Part shown: positions 43,601-51,215 of the stretch, piece by piece | How positions within the stretch are numbered: position 1 is the stretch's first letter | Layout of the letters: every line of letters starts with the position of its first letter | Assembly: GCF_900091495.1 (NCBI RefSeq) | Contig: NZ_LT607413.1 | Coordinates: forward strand, 1,426,001 to 1,490,000 | DNA length: 64,000 bases | Reading direction: 5' to 3' | From: Micromonospora echinospora | GTDB taxonomy: Bacteria > Actinomycetota > Actinomycetes > Mycobacteriales > Micromonosporaceae | The notes under the pieces: generated by a model | Told to the model about the DNA's origin: nothing | Database searches by the model: none | The model's input: only the letters and a program-made list of their open reading frames with translations | Translations under genes and position numbers: made by a program

Positions 43601-45265
43601 GGACTCGCGCAGCTCGTCGCGGACCCGGTGGAAGTCGTCGACGAACGGGGTGGGCAGGCACCGGGTGACGTGCCCGGGGGCGGTCTCCAGCAGCGCGGTC
43701 CGGTCGGCGGCGATCGCCTCGCGCTGGAAGAGCGGCTGGACCGCGTTGTGTTCCACCGCCTCGGCGGTGAAGAGGTACGCGGTGCCCATCAGCACACCGA
43801 TCCGCGCGCCCCGGCGGGCCAGCGGCGACGCCATGGTGGCGACCATCGCGGCCGAGCGGGCGTCGTGGATGCCGCCGGCGAAGAAGACCTGGAGCGCCGT
43901 GGCCGCGTCGGGTTCGGCGTCGAGGTACTCCTCAAGCACCATGAGCTGGGCCTCCCAGAGCGGGAAGCTGGCCCGGGGACCGGTGTGGCCGCCGCACTCG
44001 GCGCCCTCGAAGATGAACCGGCGGGCCCCGGAGCGCAGGAATTGCCGCAGCAGTCCCGGCGACGGGACGTGCAGGAACGTGGTGATCCCCTGCTGCTCCA
44101 ACGCCTTCGCCTGCGGGGGCCGGCCACCGGCGATGATCGCGCAGGCGGGACGCAGCTCGCGGATGATCTCCAGCTGCGCCTCGCGCACCTCCTCGGGGGC
44201 GAAGCCGAGCACGCCGACGCCCCAGGGCCGGTCGCCGAGCCGGGCGGCGGTCTCGGTGAGGATCCGGCGGGTCTGTTTCGCGCCGTTGAGGGCGAGCGCG
44301 ACGAAGGGCATGCCGCCGTCCTCGGCGACGGCGGCGGCGAAGCCGGGCTCGTCGCTGACCCGGGTCATCGGCCCCTGGGCGACGGGCACCCGGATGCCGA
44401 GGTCCACGGCCAGCGGCGAACCCGGCGCCAGCACCTCACCGGCGGCGTCGTCGGTGGCGGCGTCGAGCATCATGGCCCGGATGCCCCGGACGGCGGCGGC
44501 GGTGTCCGGCCAGCGCTCGGCGAAGACGCTGGCGAGCCAGCCGTCCTGGCCGATCGGCACCAGCTCGGAGTCCTCGTCGTGCGGGCCGCCGCGCCGGATT
44601 CCCCGGATCCCGTCGACCAGCACCGTCTCGGAGCCGTCCATCCGCCGGATGGCGCTCTGCACGTCGGTCGGCAGCTCGGACTCGGGCATCAGCGCGAGCT
44701 GGCTGTCCAGCACGACGCCGACCGCCCCACCGACCAGGCAGGCGGCCGCGGTGCGGGGGCCGACGCCACCGGCGACCCAGACCGGCAGGTCCAGGGTCTC
44801 GTCGGCGACGAGTTGCTGGAGCAGGACGAACGAGCTGAGGTCGCTGCCCCGCCCACCGGCCTCCATACCCCGGGCGATCAGGCCGTGGGCGCCGGCCTCG
44901 GCTGCGGCGTGCGCCTCGTCCCGGCTGGTCACCTCGACCAGTACCCGGTAGCGCGGGGCCACCTCGGCCACCGTCCAGGAGGAGTCCGAGGTCAGGACGA
45001 CCAGGTCGACCCCACCCGGCGCGACGCGTTCCACCTCGTCCACCGTGGCCTGGCACCCGGCCGGTACCCGTATCCCGAGCGGCCCCGACGACCAGGCGAC
45101 GGCCTGGACGAGCGCGCGCAGCACCCAGTCGTCGCCGCCCGCCAGGTCCAACACTCCCAACCCACCGCCGACGCGAGCGGCGGCGGCCAGTCGCGGGGCG
45201 GGCTCTACCGCGCCGCCGGGGTTGACGACCATGACGAGGTCGCGCGTGTACGTTGCAGTACTCAT
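37622..45265 (-). CDS. Iterative type I synthase A: NPD(x2)-KS-AT-ACPx3-KR
   Basis: 2547 aa. Residues 1-640 are two FMN TIM-barrel (NPD/PfaD-like) halves, of which the second has 'VPVAQGPMTRVSD' and 'GAECGGHTG'. KS 655-1105 has Cys848, His983, His1023. AT 1210-1515 has 'GHSYG' (Ser1305) and 'CAFHS' (malonyl type). Three ACPs carry 'LSIDSIKR' with Ser1772, Ser1879 and Ser1991, the DSIKR style being typical of PUFA synthases. KR 2085-2535 has 'GGARGI', Ser2448, Tyr2461 and Asn2465. The enoyl reductase is thus fused at the front and not separate as PfaD usually is. ATG at 45265 with GGGAG upstream. Together with synthase B it can do a full reducing cycle. Confidence 0.92.
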   Translation of the reverse strand: MSTATYTRDLVMVVNPGGAVEPAPRLAAAARVGGGLGVLDLAGGDDWVLRALVQAVAWSSGPLGIRVPAGCQATVDEVERVAPGGVDLVVLTSDSSWTVAEVAPRYRVLVEVTSRDEAHAAAEAGAHGLIARGMEAGGRGSDLSSFVLLQQLVADETLDLPVWVAGGVGPRTAAACLVGGAVGVVLDSQLALMPESELPTDVQSAIRRMDGSETVLVDGIRGIRRGGPHDEDSELVPIGQDGWLASVFAERWPDTAAAVRGIRAMMLDAATDDAAGEVLAPGSPLAVDLGIRVPVAQGPMTRVSDEPGFAAAVAEDGGMPFVALALNGAKQTRRILTETAARLGDRPWGVGVLGFAPEEVREAQLEIIRELRPACAIIAGGRPPQAKALEQQGITTFLHVPSPGLLRQFLRSGARRFIFEGAECGGHTGPRASFPLWEAQLMVLEEYLDAEPDAATALQVFFAGGIHDARSAAMVATMASPLARRGARIGVLMGTAYLFTAEAVEHNAVQPLFQREAIAADRTALLETAPGHVTRCLPTPFVDDFHRVRDELRESGVESREAWQELEKLNIGRARIASKGIVREGDTLRSVDEDTQAAEGMFMAGQVAVLRDSATTIAGLHDSVSAGAREYHGNSLDVIRDRLAPPAEVEDAPAPLDIAIVGMACILPGSPDLESFWRTVLSGADAVGEVPPQRWDTDLYYAPEVGPGQTGRISVSKWGGFIEPVPFDAIGYGIPPAALASIDPTQLLALEISHRALVDAGYAYDAPGVDHSRTGVVFGAEAGSDMGHAQTLRTMLPAYLGDVPAEMEELLPTVTEDSFPGVLANVIAGRVANRLDLGGPNYTIDAACASSLAAMDAACKELASGDSDMMICGGADLHNGINDYLMFTSAHALSPTGRSRPFDSTGDGIALGEGVTCIVLKRLADAERDGDRIYAVVKGLGGSSDGRALGLTAPRTDGQRRALDRAYRRSGISPREVGLVEAHGTGTVVGDRTELETLTRMFAEAGAEPGSCALGSVKSQIGHTKCAAGLAGVIKVALSLYNGIRPPTIHLERPNPAWHPEQSPFAFYTEARPWAAPARERIAGVSAFGFGGTNFHTVLAAYGDAPEPRHARRTWPAELFCFPGVDRAAAHQAIVQLADRLAADGDRDRPGRLAELAAQVAGEAAGRRGPTRVAIVARDVTELDTLLRRALAGEHDPAKGLVQPADDADPGKVAFLFPGQGSQRPGALAELFVTFPELRHYLELDRDAAELLFPPTAFDPASRKRQEERVRDTRVAQPVLGIGGLAVDHLLRRLGVRPDMTGGHSYGELVGLCVAGAFDARTLLELSRERAAAILGATPGEDPGTMAAVSATPEQVAQVLASAGLTSEVVLANRNAPKQIVISGPTAKVEAAVVALKEARVSAKLIPVACAFHSPLVAGAVERFAEVLADRRISEPRIPVWSNLTAAPYVDNLDQLRQQLAEQIGEPVRFVEQIEAMYAAGARTFVEVGPGQVLSKLVKAVLGDRPYRAVATERGPADGLRGFLISVGEIACAGVPVRTDWLFHGRVSGRPRDAAPNRRPVWTVDGQLVRDQNGDCLPGGMTPPRIVKELPMSPSNGAHSHAPAAAPAPVPVQHVVQDIRGELLGEFLRTTRDMIASQRDIMLAFLGDGGSGGRLVWQPAEPHRTDGYPNGSAVAPAAPVQYAPAQFVPVAEPAPVPAMAVSTNGGSATTATATTYAPAPVAPPAPAPAAPAGPSLADFQNAILAVISERTGYPVDLIELDLDLEADLSIDSIKRAEVAGEVASRLSLAVEGDESELEDLVKARTVRAMVTWLDQRMGSTAAPAAVAVAPVAAPAAPAGGASLADFQAAILAVISERTGYPVDLIELDLDLEADLSIDSIKRAEVAGEVASRLDLAVEGDESELEDLVKARTVRAMVTWLEAKMSATVTVSAPVATAPAVAAPAVPAAPAGGASLADFQAAILAVISERTGYPVDLIELDLDLEADLSIDSIKRAEVAGEVASRLDLAVEGDESELEDLVKARTVRAMVTWLDQKMNATAAPVEAAPAPAPAATEELANPGIPPKRLVPRESVRPASLGDPAELLAGKQFLITGGGAVGAYLAELLGEHGAGGQLGVLDSEQADQGFDGFLLLDGLTRTEGPLLPSVFPLVKRVLATGPRWLIGAGAPAAGGTADGMPGLFRTIAREYPELTARFVELDVETEPEVLARQLLDELLTVGEEKPPVVARRGDERYVADLVQVDLGALASRGAGPAGEGASEVAALGLSHESVVVLIGGARGITPWFARTLASAGRCRIELVGRTPRPAGPEDAALAAARDKTELRAALVKQGLRAPAEIERRAQAIMAGREVEATIAELTELGGEVRYHTLDVRDADATKALLAEIHQHHGRLDGLVYAAGIIEDKLIAEKDPASFTRVFDVKVNGARAVLAGLDELPDQPKFVVFFGSIAAAYGNRGQSDYAAANDALDTIGTRWSTQTGIRCLTVHWGPWAPGAGHGGMVTAELSREYARRGIGLIDPEEGALSLLRELAWAEPSDTSVVYTASGW
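39169..40065 (-). repeat. Three tandem near-identical ACP-coding units
   Basis: Units 1 and 2 are the same over 256 bases (39169-39424 and 39505-39760, offset 336). Unit 3 (39826-40065) differs by only a few bases. Codon use in the units is less GC-biased than in the linkers. This indicates recent duplication or ongoing gene conversion. Confidence 0.92.
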
Positions 45266-46090
45266 CGGGCTCCCACTTCGTTCGCGAGGGTCTCGCGTTG
45301 CGACGGGCTGGATCGGCCAAACCGCGAGTGACCAGATCCGAATTCGCATGAATCGATGTTGCGCTCCGTAACAAGCTAGTGGCAGGTTGTTGCCGAATGA
45401 TTAACGCCAGCCCGAACGTGAGACGGTCTCAGAATTCCTACCGAGCAGGCGGGATTTACCTCAACCGCTGCCAGGAAGAACCGACGAGAGCCGGTCGAGG
45501 ATCACTAGAGGCGCACCCGGAACGGGCCGCAAGAAGGTTGTTAATTACTCACGAAACAACTGGCCCGCGAGGGGCCTCATTGACGGGAGACAGTTGATGA
45601 ATCAACCTGTCTCAATATCCGGACGGGCTCTTGTCAGAGCGACCGGCAGCCGTGGACGATCCCTTTCCATCTCGTAGCCGCCATTCCCTATCGAATTGCT
45701 CTGACTTACGCGAGAGCGAGGTGAGGCACCCGGACGACCCGACGCCCTGACCAGCCGGACCAAGACGGCCCACCACCTGCCGATTCGGCCGGCCGAAGAC
45801 CCGCAGGAGCATCCCGGGACACCGGGACAGCGCCGCCCACCCCGCCTCCCACCTGATGACACGTGGCTCGTGTCACAGATCATCAGCCGACCGATTCGAC
45901 CCTTAACGATCGTTTTACCGCCACGTGTGGCGTTCGGCGGTTCGATCCGCCCCCGAAACTCGCCGCACCACCGTGGCAACACCCCCGCCACCAGCGCGAA
46001 TGCCAACCCTCCGGCCCCGACGGGATTGCCGGAGCGCGCTCGTGTCCAGGCGGCTAACTCTCATTACCTCTTTATGATCGGTGGTTAAAA
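45266..46090. promoter_or_regulatory. Divergent intergenic region upstream of the synthase operon
   Basis: 825 bases with no convincing gene. The part 45350-45620 is clearly richer in A/T than coding DNA here. It should carry the promoter of the synthase operon (minus) and that of the TauE/SafE gene (plus). No promoter hexamers are certain. It contains an imperfect palindrome at 45587-45613. Short ORFs on both strands lack ribosome sites. Confidence 0.6.
45587..45613. promoter_or_regulatory. Imperfect palindrome, candidate operator
   Basis: GAGACAGTTGAT-GA-ATCAACCTGTCTC, arms of 12 bp with one bulged base. It has no T-tract and lies 320 bases upstream of synthase A, so an operator for a dimeric repressor (for example TetR type) is as likely as a terminator. 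No regulator gene is adjacent. Confidence 0.5.
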
Positions 46091-47014
46091 GTGCGTAAAC
46101 TCATCATGCTCGCCCTGGTGGGCTTCGGTGCCCAACTTGTTGACGGCAGTCTCGGGATGGCCTATGGAGTGACATCCACCACATTGCTGCTCGCCATCAA
46201 CACCAGCGCCGCCAGCGCGTCCGCCACAGTTCACCTGGCCGAGATCGGCACGACACTCGTCTCCGGTGCCGCCCACTGGCGATTCGGCAACGTGGACTGG
46301 CGGGTGGTGCGCCGGGTCGGCGTGCCGGGAGCCCTCGGGGCCTTCCTGGGCGCGACCTTCCTCTCCAGCATCTCCACCGCGGCGGCCGCGCCGATCATGT
46401 CGCTGATCCTGCTCGCCCTCGGCCTCTACCTGCTGATCCGCTTCACCGTCGCCGGCCTGCCCACCGGCCGGGTCGGGCTGCCGCTGCGCAAGCGGTTCCT
46501 CGGCCCGCTGGGCCTGGTCGCCGGATTCGTCGACGCCACCGGTGGGGGCGGCTGGGGCCCGGTCGGCACCCCCGCCATCCTCGCCAGCGGCCGGATGGAG
46601 CCGCGCCGGGTCATCGGATCGATCGACACCAGCGAGTTCCTGGTGGCGGTCGCCGCCAGCCTCGGCTTCCTGCTCGGGCTCGGCTCGCAGAACATCGACT
46701 ACGGCTGGGTGCTCGCCCTGCTGCTCGGCGGCATGGCCGCCGCGCCGATCGCGGCGTGGCTGGTCCGGAAGGTCCCACCCCGGGTGCTCGGCTCGGCGGT
46801 CGGCGGCATGATCATCCTCACCAACGGCCGTACGCTGCTGCGCAGCGAGTGGATCGACGCCCCGGACACCGTCCGGTACATCTGCTACGCCATCGTGACG
46901 GTGGCCTGGGCGGCAGCCGTGGTCTGGTCGGTCCGGCAGTACCTCGCCACCCGGAACGAGCCGTCGCCCGCCCCCACCGAACGGGCCGGGCTGGCCGACG
47001 AGGTCAGTTCCTGA
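46091..47014 (+). CDS. TauE/SafE (TSUP) family permease
   Basis: 307 aa with about eight membrane helices in two repeats. Repeat starts are 'FGAQLVDGSLGMAYGVTSTTLLL' and 'GLVAGFVDATGGGGWGPVGTPAIL', the classic TSUP G-F-x-D-x-x-G-G-G-x-G pattern. TSUP proteins move sulfite, sulfonates, thiosulfate or sulfate-related anions. Being divergent from a locus with cysDN and a sulfotransferase, it may supply or export sulfur anions for the pathway. The start is a GTG. Confidence 0.88.
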   Translation: MRKLIMLALVGFGAQLVDGSLGMAYGVTSTTLLLAINTSAASASATVHLAEIGTTLVSGAAHWRFGNVDWRVVRRVGVPGALGAFLGATFLSSISTAAAAPIMSLILLALGLYLLIRFTVAGLPTGRVGLPLRKRFLGPLGLVAGFVDATGGGGWGPVGTPAILASGRMEPRRVIGSIDTSEFLVAVAASLGFLLGLGSQNIDYGWVLALLLGGMAAAPIAAWLVRKVPPRVLGSAVGGMIILTNGRTLLRSEWIDAPDTVRYICYAIVTVAWAAAVVWSVRQYLATRNEPSPAPTERAGLADEVSS

Positions 47015-47057
47015 CCAGGACCGGCCAGCACCTGAGGCCGGAGCGCACGCGTCGCCC

Positions 47058-47107
47058 CCGGGGTCGGGCCGGGTCACCCAGGTAGGCGGGGACCCGGCCG
47101 ACCCCGG
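47058..47107. terminator. Bidirectional hairpin between convergent genes
   Basis: A 17-bp stem with one bulged G and a 15-base loop, between the TauE/SafE and EamA stops. It is suited to end transcripts from both sides. Confidence 0.6.
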
Positions 47108-47147
47108 TGCCGCGCCCCAGAGGGGCGGCAGGGGCGCGGGCGACGCG

Positions 47148-48125
47148 TCAGGCCGGCGGCCCGGCCCGACCGGGCGGCGGCGGCCCCACCTCCCCGGGCA
47201 ACGGCACCGGCTGGGGCCGCCGGCCGGCCCGCGCCCCGCCCAGCACCACCACGACCGTGCCGGCCAGCAGCACACCCAGACCGGACAGGGCGAGCGGCTG
47301 CGGGAACTGCCCCAGCCAGAGCCAGCCGAGCAACGCCGCCCCCGGCACCTCCAGCAGGATCAGGACGCTGACGGTGGTGGCCGAGACCCGGCGCAACGCG
47401 TAGTTGAACATCGAGTGCCCGAGCAGCTGCGCCCCGGCGACCAGCGCGAGGATCACCAGCCAGGTGTCGCTGTCGTACCCGCCGAGCGGCACCCCGCCGG
47501 CCAGGCAGACCACCAGCAGGACGGCCGCGCAGACGCTGTAGCAGATCGTGGTGTAGGTGGTGGTGCTCAGCGTGGCGCGGGCCCGCTCGCCGAGGGCGGT
47601 GTAGCCGGCGATGAAGATCGCACCCGCGATGGCCAGCAGGTCGCCGGCGAAGGCCCGGCCGGAGACGGCGATGTCGGCGCCGCTGGCCAGCACCGCACCC
47701 GACACCGCGATGCCGATGCCGACCCACACCGTGCGCGGCAGCCGGCGGCCCTGCCAGCGGGCGATGAGCCCCTGCCACACCGGCTGGGTGGCGCCCAGCG
47801 CGGTCGCGGCGGCGACCGAGGTGAGCTGCGCGCTCGGCATCCACGTGGCGAAATGCGCCGCCAGCGCCACCCCGGAGAGCACGCAGTACCAGCCCTCGCG
47901 CCGCCCGGCGTCCGACGCCAGGATCCGGAACTCGGCGCGGCGGCGGACCAGCGACCACGGTGCGATGACACCGGTGGCGATGAGGTTCCGCCAGAAGGCG
48001 ATGGCCAGCGCGGGCGCGGTCGCGAACGCGATGAGCGGCGCCGACGAGGAGACCGCCGCGACAGCCAGCACGATCGCCCCGGTGGTCAGCGGGTCGAGGG
48101 GCGGATGCGGCGGTGACGACTGCAC
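47148..48125 (-). CDS. EamA-family (DMT) transporter
   Basis: 325 aa with ten membrane helices in two EamA halves ('LAIAFWRNLIATGVIAP', 'ATQPVWQGLIARW', 'LGERARATLST', 'LEVPGAALLGWLWLGQ'). The E-P-x-x-A segment is clear at 'ILLEVPGAALLGWLW'. DMT transporters export metabolites or amino acids. Which one is unknown. The C-terminus is Pro/Gly-rich. It starts with a GTG at 48125. Confidence 0.9.
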   Translation of the reverse strand: MQSSPPHPPLDPLTTGAIVLAVAAVSSSAPLIAFATAPALAIAFWRNLIATGVIAPWSLVRRRAEFRILASDAGRREGWYCVLSGVALAAHFATWMPSAQLTSVAAATALGATQPVWQGLIARWQGRRLPRTVWVGIGIAVSGAVLASGADIAVSGRAFAGDLLAIAGAIFIAGYTALGERARATLSTTTYTTICYSVCAAVLLVVCLAGGVPLGGYDSDTWLVILALVAGAQLLGHSMFNYALRRVSATTVSVLILLEVPGAALLGWLWLGQFPQPLALSGLGVLLAGTVVVVLGGARAGRRPQPVPLPGEVGPPPPGRAGPPA

Positions 48126-48326
48126 GGAGGACGATCCTCACACAGGGCCGGTCGGGGCGGGACGCGCGCACCGGACGCAGCCGGCGCCCGGTGGCCGAAC
48201 CGTCCTGCGGCGTCCGGTCACCGCCAGCCCTGCTCTGAGCTGGTCGACCGTACGCAGCAGCGTGGTAAGCCGAACCGTCCCGACCGGCGGGACCGGCGGA
48301 ACCAGCTCCGGTCGACCACGCCGGCG

Positions 48327-48842
48327 TCAGCGGCGGCGTACCCGGTGCAGGCGGAAGGGCTTACGGGTCTGCCGGACGGCGGGGGTCTCCCGGGGCGGTT
48401 CGGCAAGGGAGTCGTCCGGCAACGCGGACCCGGCGAGCGGCGTGCCCGCCGGCTCCAGCCGGTTCAACGCGCAGCCGTCCGTGGCCCACCGGCGCACCAG
48501 GTCGGTGACGGAGCCCGAGGCGTTGAGCCGCTTGCCGGCCACCGCCGGGGCGACCGTGGCCCACGGTTCGCTCTCCGGTTCCACCCGAGAGACCCGAGCC
48601 GGGAACGTCACGATCCGTCCGCCGTGGTCGCCCCGGAGGGTCACCTCGGCCTCCGTCGCCCCGGCCAGGCCCGGCGCCGTCTGCTCCCCCGGGCCGCTCA
48701 CCACGAACAGGGCGCCCTCCAGGGGTACGCACCAGAGCGCGAGCGCCGGACCGTCCGGCACCCGGACCCAGGCCACGGCGGCCTTCTTCAGCGCCTCGTC
48801 GACCAGGGGCGTGGCCGCCCGCCCCTCCACCTCGTCGCTCAC
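48327..48842 (-). CDS. Conserved actinobacterial hypothetical protein
   Basis: 171 aa from a GTG. It opens 'SDEVEGRAATPLVDEALKKAAVAWV' and continues with beta-rich blocks 'LWCVPLEGALFVVSGPGEQ', 'EVTLRGDHGGRIVTFPARVSRV'. The style suggests a split-barrel (FMN-binding-like) fold as seen in many hypothetical actinobacterial proteins. The last 45 residues are basic and disordered. Function unknown. Confidence 0.65.
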   Translation of the reverse strand: MSDEVEGRAATPLVDEALKKAAVAWVRVPDGPALALWCVPLEGALFVVSGPGEQTAPGLAGATEAEVTLRGDHGGRIVTFPARVSRVEPESEPWATVAPAVAGKRLNASGSVTDLVRRWATDGCALNRLEPAGTPLAGSALPDDSLAEPPRETPAVRQTRKPFRLHRVRRR

Positions 48843-48953
48843 ACCCGCAGATCCTGCCCTACGCCGCCCCCGGACGCCCGCCGGACCGCCGTCCGATCGG
48901 GGTCGACGGGGTACTTCAGGAGATCCACCTCACCGTCCACGTGGCCGGGCGGG

Positions 48954-49823
48954 TCAGCCGAGGAAGGGCGGAACGTTGATCTCGCCTCGGGCGACCGGCA
49001 TCACCTGGCCGCTGACCGTGGCACCCAGCGCGACGCCGCCGGCCGCGGTGACCGTGCAGGTCAGCACGGACGGACGGTTCAGCTCGTAGCCCTGTTCGAC
49101 GGTGTACGACGACCGCCGGTCACCGGGGAGCAGCCCGCTGGCGACCAGCCACACGCCTAGGCCGAGGGCGGCCGAGCCGGTGGCCGGATCCTCGGGAACC
49201 CCCATGCCGGGCACGAAGACCCGGGAACGGGCGGTTTGCGTACCGGCGTCCCAGGAGAAGACGCTGACATGCTCCACTCCGTACCGCTCCGCCGCCCTCG
49301 CGTCGACCCGGGCGCGGGCCAACGCGTCCGGGCGGACCGGCAGGTAGGGGAACTCCAGCCCGCAGCCGGCCACCCGGGGCGCCGGTCCGGCGTGGTCGGC
49401 GGCCCGCAGGCCGGTCACCTCCAGCAGCGGTTCCACGTCCAGTTCCGGTCCCAGCGTGGGCATCCCGCCGGACAGCGTGGCACCCGTCCCGGTCACCTCG
49501 ACCGGCAGCACCCCCGCCCCGCACTCCTGGGTGACCTGGCCCGTGTCGAACCAGCCCCGTCGGCACGCGGTCACCGCCGCCCCCACGCTCGGGTGTCCGG
49601 CGAAGGGCAGCTCCGCCGCCGGGGTGAAGATCCGGGCCCGGTACGTCGCGCCGACCTGGGTGGCGGGCAGCACGAACACCGTCTCGGAAAGGTTGAACTC
49701 CCGCGCGAGCGTCTGCATCTGCTCGGTGGCGAGCCCCTCCGCGCCGAACACCACGGCCAGCGGGTTGCCGGCGAACGGGCGGTCGGTGAAGACGTCCACG
49801 ATCTCGTAGGCCAAGGTCGACAT
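48954..49823 (-). CDS. PhzF-family isomerase/epimerase-like protein
   Basis: 289 aa. It has the PhzF start 'YEIVDVFTDRPFAGNPLAVVF', catalytic Glu in 'EFNLSETVFVLP', 'RIFTPAAELPFAGHPSVGAA' and late 'EDPATGSAALGLGVWL'. PhzF proteins have a diaminopimelate-epimerase fold and act in phenazine formation or as unknown isomerases. No phenazine genes are present, so its substrate is unknown. The ATG at 49823 lies 33 bases from the divergent CBS gene. Confidence 0.9.
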   Translation of the reverse strand: MSTLAYEIVDVFTDRPFAGNPLAVVFGAEGLATEQMQTLAREFNLSETVFVLPATQVGATYRARIFTPAAELPFAGHPSVGAAVTACRRGWFDTGQVTQECGAGVLPVEVTGTGATLSGGMPTLGPELDVEPLLEVTGLRAADHAGPAPRVAGCGLEFPYLPVRPDALARARVDARAAERYGVEHVSVFSWDAGTQTARSRVFVPGMGVPEDPATGSAALGLGVWLVASGLLPGDRRSSYTVEQGYELNRPSVLTCTVTAAGGVALGATVSGQVMPVARGEINVPPFLG

Positions 49824-49856
49824 GTTGATAGACACTAGGCGCATAGGCTGGTCGGC

Positions 49857-51215
49857 GTGAGCACGCCGACCCGGGTCTACATCGCCCGACTCGCCGGGGT
49901 GGCCGTCTTCGACCCGAACGGCGACCAGGTGGGGCGGGTACGCGACGCGGTGGCCCGGCTCCGGCCGACCAACCGCCCGCCCGAGGTGGTCGGACTGGTC
50001 GCCGAGATGCCGATGCGCCGGCGCATCTTCCTCTCCATCAACCGGGTCACCTCGCTCGACGCGGAGGCGGTCGTCCTCGGCACCGGCACGCTGAACCTGC
50101 GCCGCTTCGAGAAGCGCCCCAACGAGCTGCTGGTCCTCTCCGAGCTGCTCGACCGCCGGGTGCACCTCGATCCGAACGGCCAGGCCGGCACCGTGGTCGA
50201 CGTGGCGATGGAGTGCTACCGGGGCGGTGAGTGGTCGCTCAGCCGGGTGGCGGTCCGGGAGCAGAGCGGGCGGCTCACCCGCCGGGGGCACCTGCACCAG
50301 GTCGACTGGGAGAAGGTCCGGGGCCTCACCGGCTTCGCCGACACCCGGGGCACGGCCAACCTCCTCGCCGTCCTGGAGGACATGCGCCCGGCCGACCTCG
50401 CCAACGCTCTTCAGGACCTGCCCGACCTGCGCCGCAACGAGGTGGCGGCGGCCCTGGACGACGAACGCCTGGCGGACGTGCTCAGCGAACTGCCCGAGCA
50501 CGTCCAGGTCGAGATCCTCTCCGCCCTGGGCCGGGAGCGTGCCGCCGACGTGCTGGAGGAGATGGACCCGGACGACGCCGCGGACCTGCTCAACGAGCTA
50601 CCCCCGCCGGAACAGGACGTGCTGCTCGACCTGATGGAACCGGACGAGGCCGACCCGGTACGCCAACTGCTGAAGTACACCGCGGGCACGGCGGGCAGCG
50701 TGATGACCTCCGAGCCGGTCATCCTCCCGCCGGACGCGACCGTCGCGGAGGCGCTGGCCCGGATCCGGGAGCCGCAGCTCTCGCCCGCCGTGGCGGCGCA
50801 GGTCTTCGTCGCCCGGGCCCCGATGACCACCCCGACCGGGCGCTACCTGGGGATGGTGCACTTCCAGCGCCTGCTCCGGGAGCCCCCGGCCGACCTGCTC
50901 GGCGGCGTGGTGCTCAACGACATCGACCCGCTGCGGGAGACCACCCCCCTGCCGGAGATCACCCGCCGGATGGCCACCTACGACCTGGTCGCCATGCCCG
51001 TGGTGGACCGCAACAACCGGCTGGTCGGCGCGGTCACCGTGGACGACGTGCTGGACCACTCCCTGCCCCGGGACTGGCGGGACCGGGACGCGGCGGCGGA
51101 CCTCTCCGACGCATCGGACGTGGACCTGCCCGCCGCACCGGACGTGAGCCTGCCCGGTGGGCCGTTGCCCGGAGCGCCGGCCGGGGACCGGCTGACGGAC
51201 GGTGGGCATGGCTGA
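49857..51215 (+). CDS. MgtE-N/CBS domain protein without transmembrane part
   Basis: 452 aa from a GTG. An N-terminal PRC-barrel-like part ('VYIARLAGVAVFDPNGDQVGRV', 'GQAGTVVDVAMEC') precedes an MgtE N-domain with repeated Asp-rich helices ('LADVLSELPEHVQVEILSALG', 'EEMDPDDAADLLNELPP'), then a CBS pair ('GSVMTSEPVILPPDATVAEAL', 'LVAMPVVDRNNRLVGAVTVDD'). No membrane helices follow, so it is not a full Mg2+ channel. A sensor or regulatory role is likely. Its end overlaps the DUF1003 gene by eight bases. Confidence 0.85.
   Translation: MSTPTRVYIARLAGVAVFDPNGDQVGRVRDAVARLRPTNRPPEVVGLVAEMPMRRRIFLSINRVTSLDAEAVVLGTGTLNLRRFEKRPNELLVLSELLDRRVHLDPNGQAGTVVDVAMECYRGGEWSLSRVAVREQSGRLTRRGHLHQVDWEKVRGLTGFADTRGTANLLAVLEDMRPADLANALQDLPDLRRNEVAAALDDERLADVLSELPEHVQVEILSALGRERAADVLEEMDPDDAADLLNELPPPEQDVLLDLMEPDEADPVRQLLKYTAGTAGSVMTSEPVILPPDATVAEALARIREPQLSPAVAAQVFVARAPMTTPTGRYLGMVHFQRLLREPPADLLGGVVLNDIDPLRETTPLPEITRRMATYDLVAMPVVDRNNRLVGAVTVDDVLDHSLPRDWRDRDAAADLSDASDVDLPAAPDVSLPGGPLPGAPAGDRLTDGGHG

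Noticed and set aside
32820..45265. Enediyne synthase (PKSE) cluster
   Set aside because: The PPTase end is similar, but ACPs and KR are on another protein with NPD, ACPs have DSIKR motifs, and no enediyne companion genes are visible.
32811..45331. Very long plus-strand open frames opposite the synthases (1610, 1646 and 809 codons)
   Set aside because: They are antisense shadows caused by GC bias; their translations are rich in R, G, V, D and have no domain, while the minus frames have intact KS, AT, ACP and KR motifs.
45933..45952. tRNA T-arm-like sequence GGCGGTTCGATCCGCC
   Set aside because: The loop is six bases and no acceptor, D-arm or anticodon arm can be drawn around it.
45379..46057. 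Small ORFs in the gap before the TauE/SafE gene
   Set aside because: No ribosome site, Arg/Pro/Ser-rich shadows on both strands, no motif.
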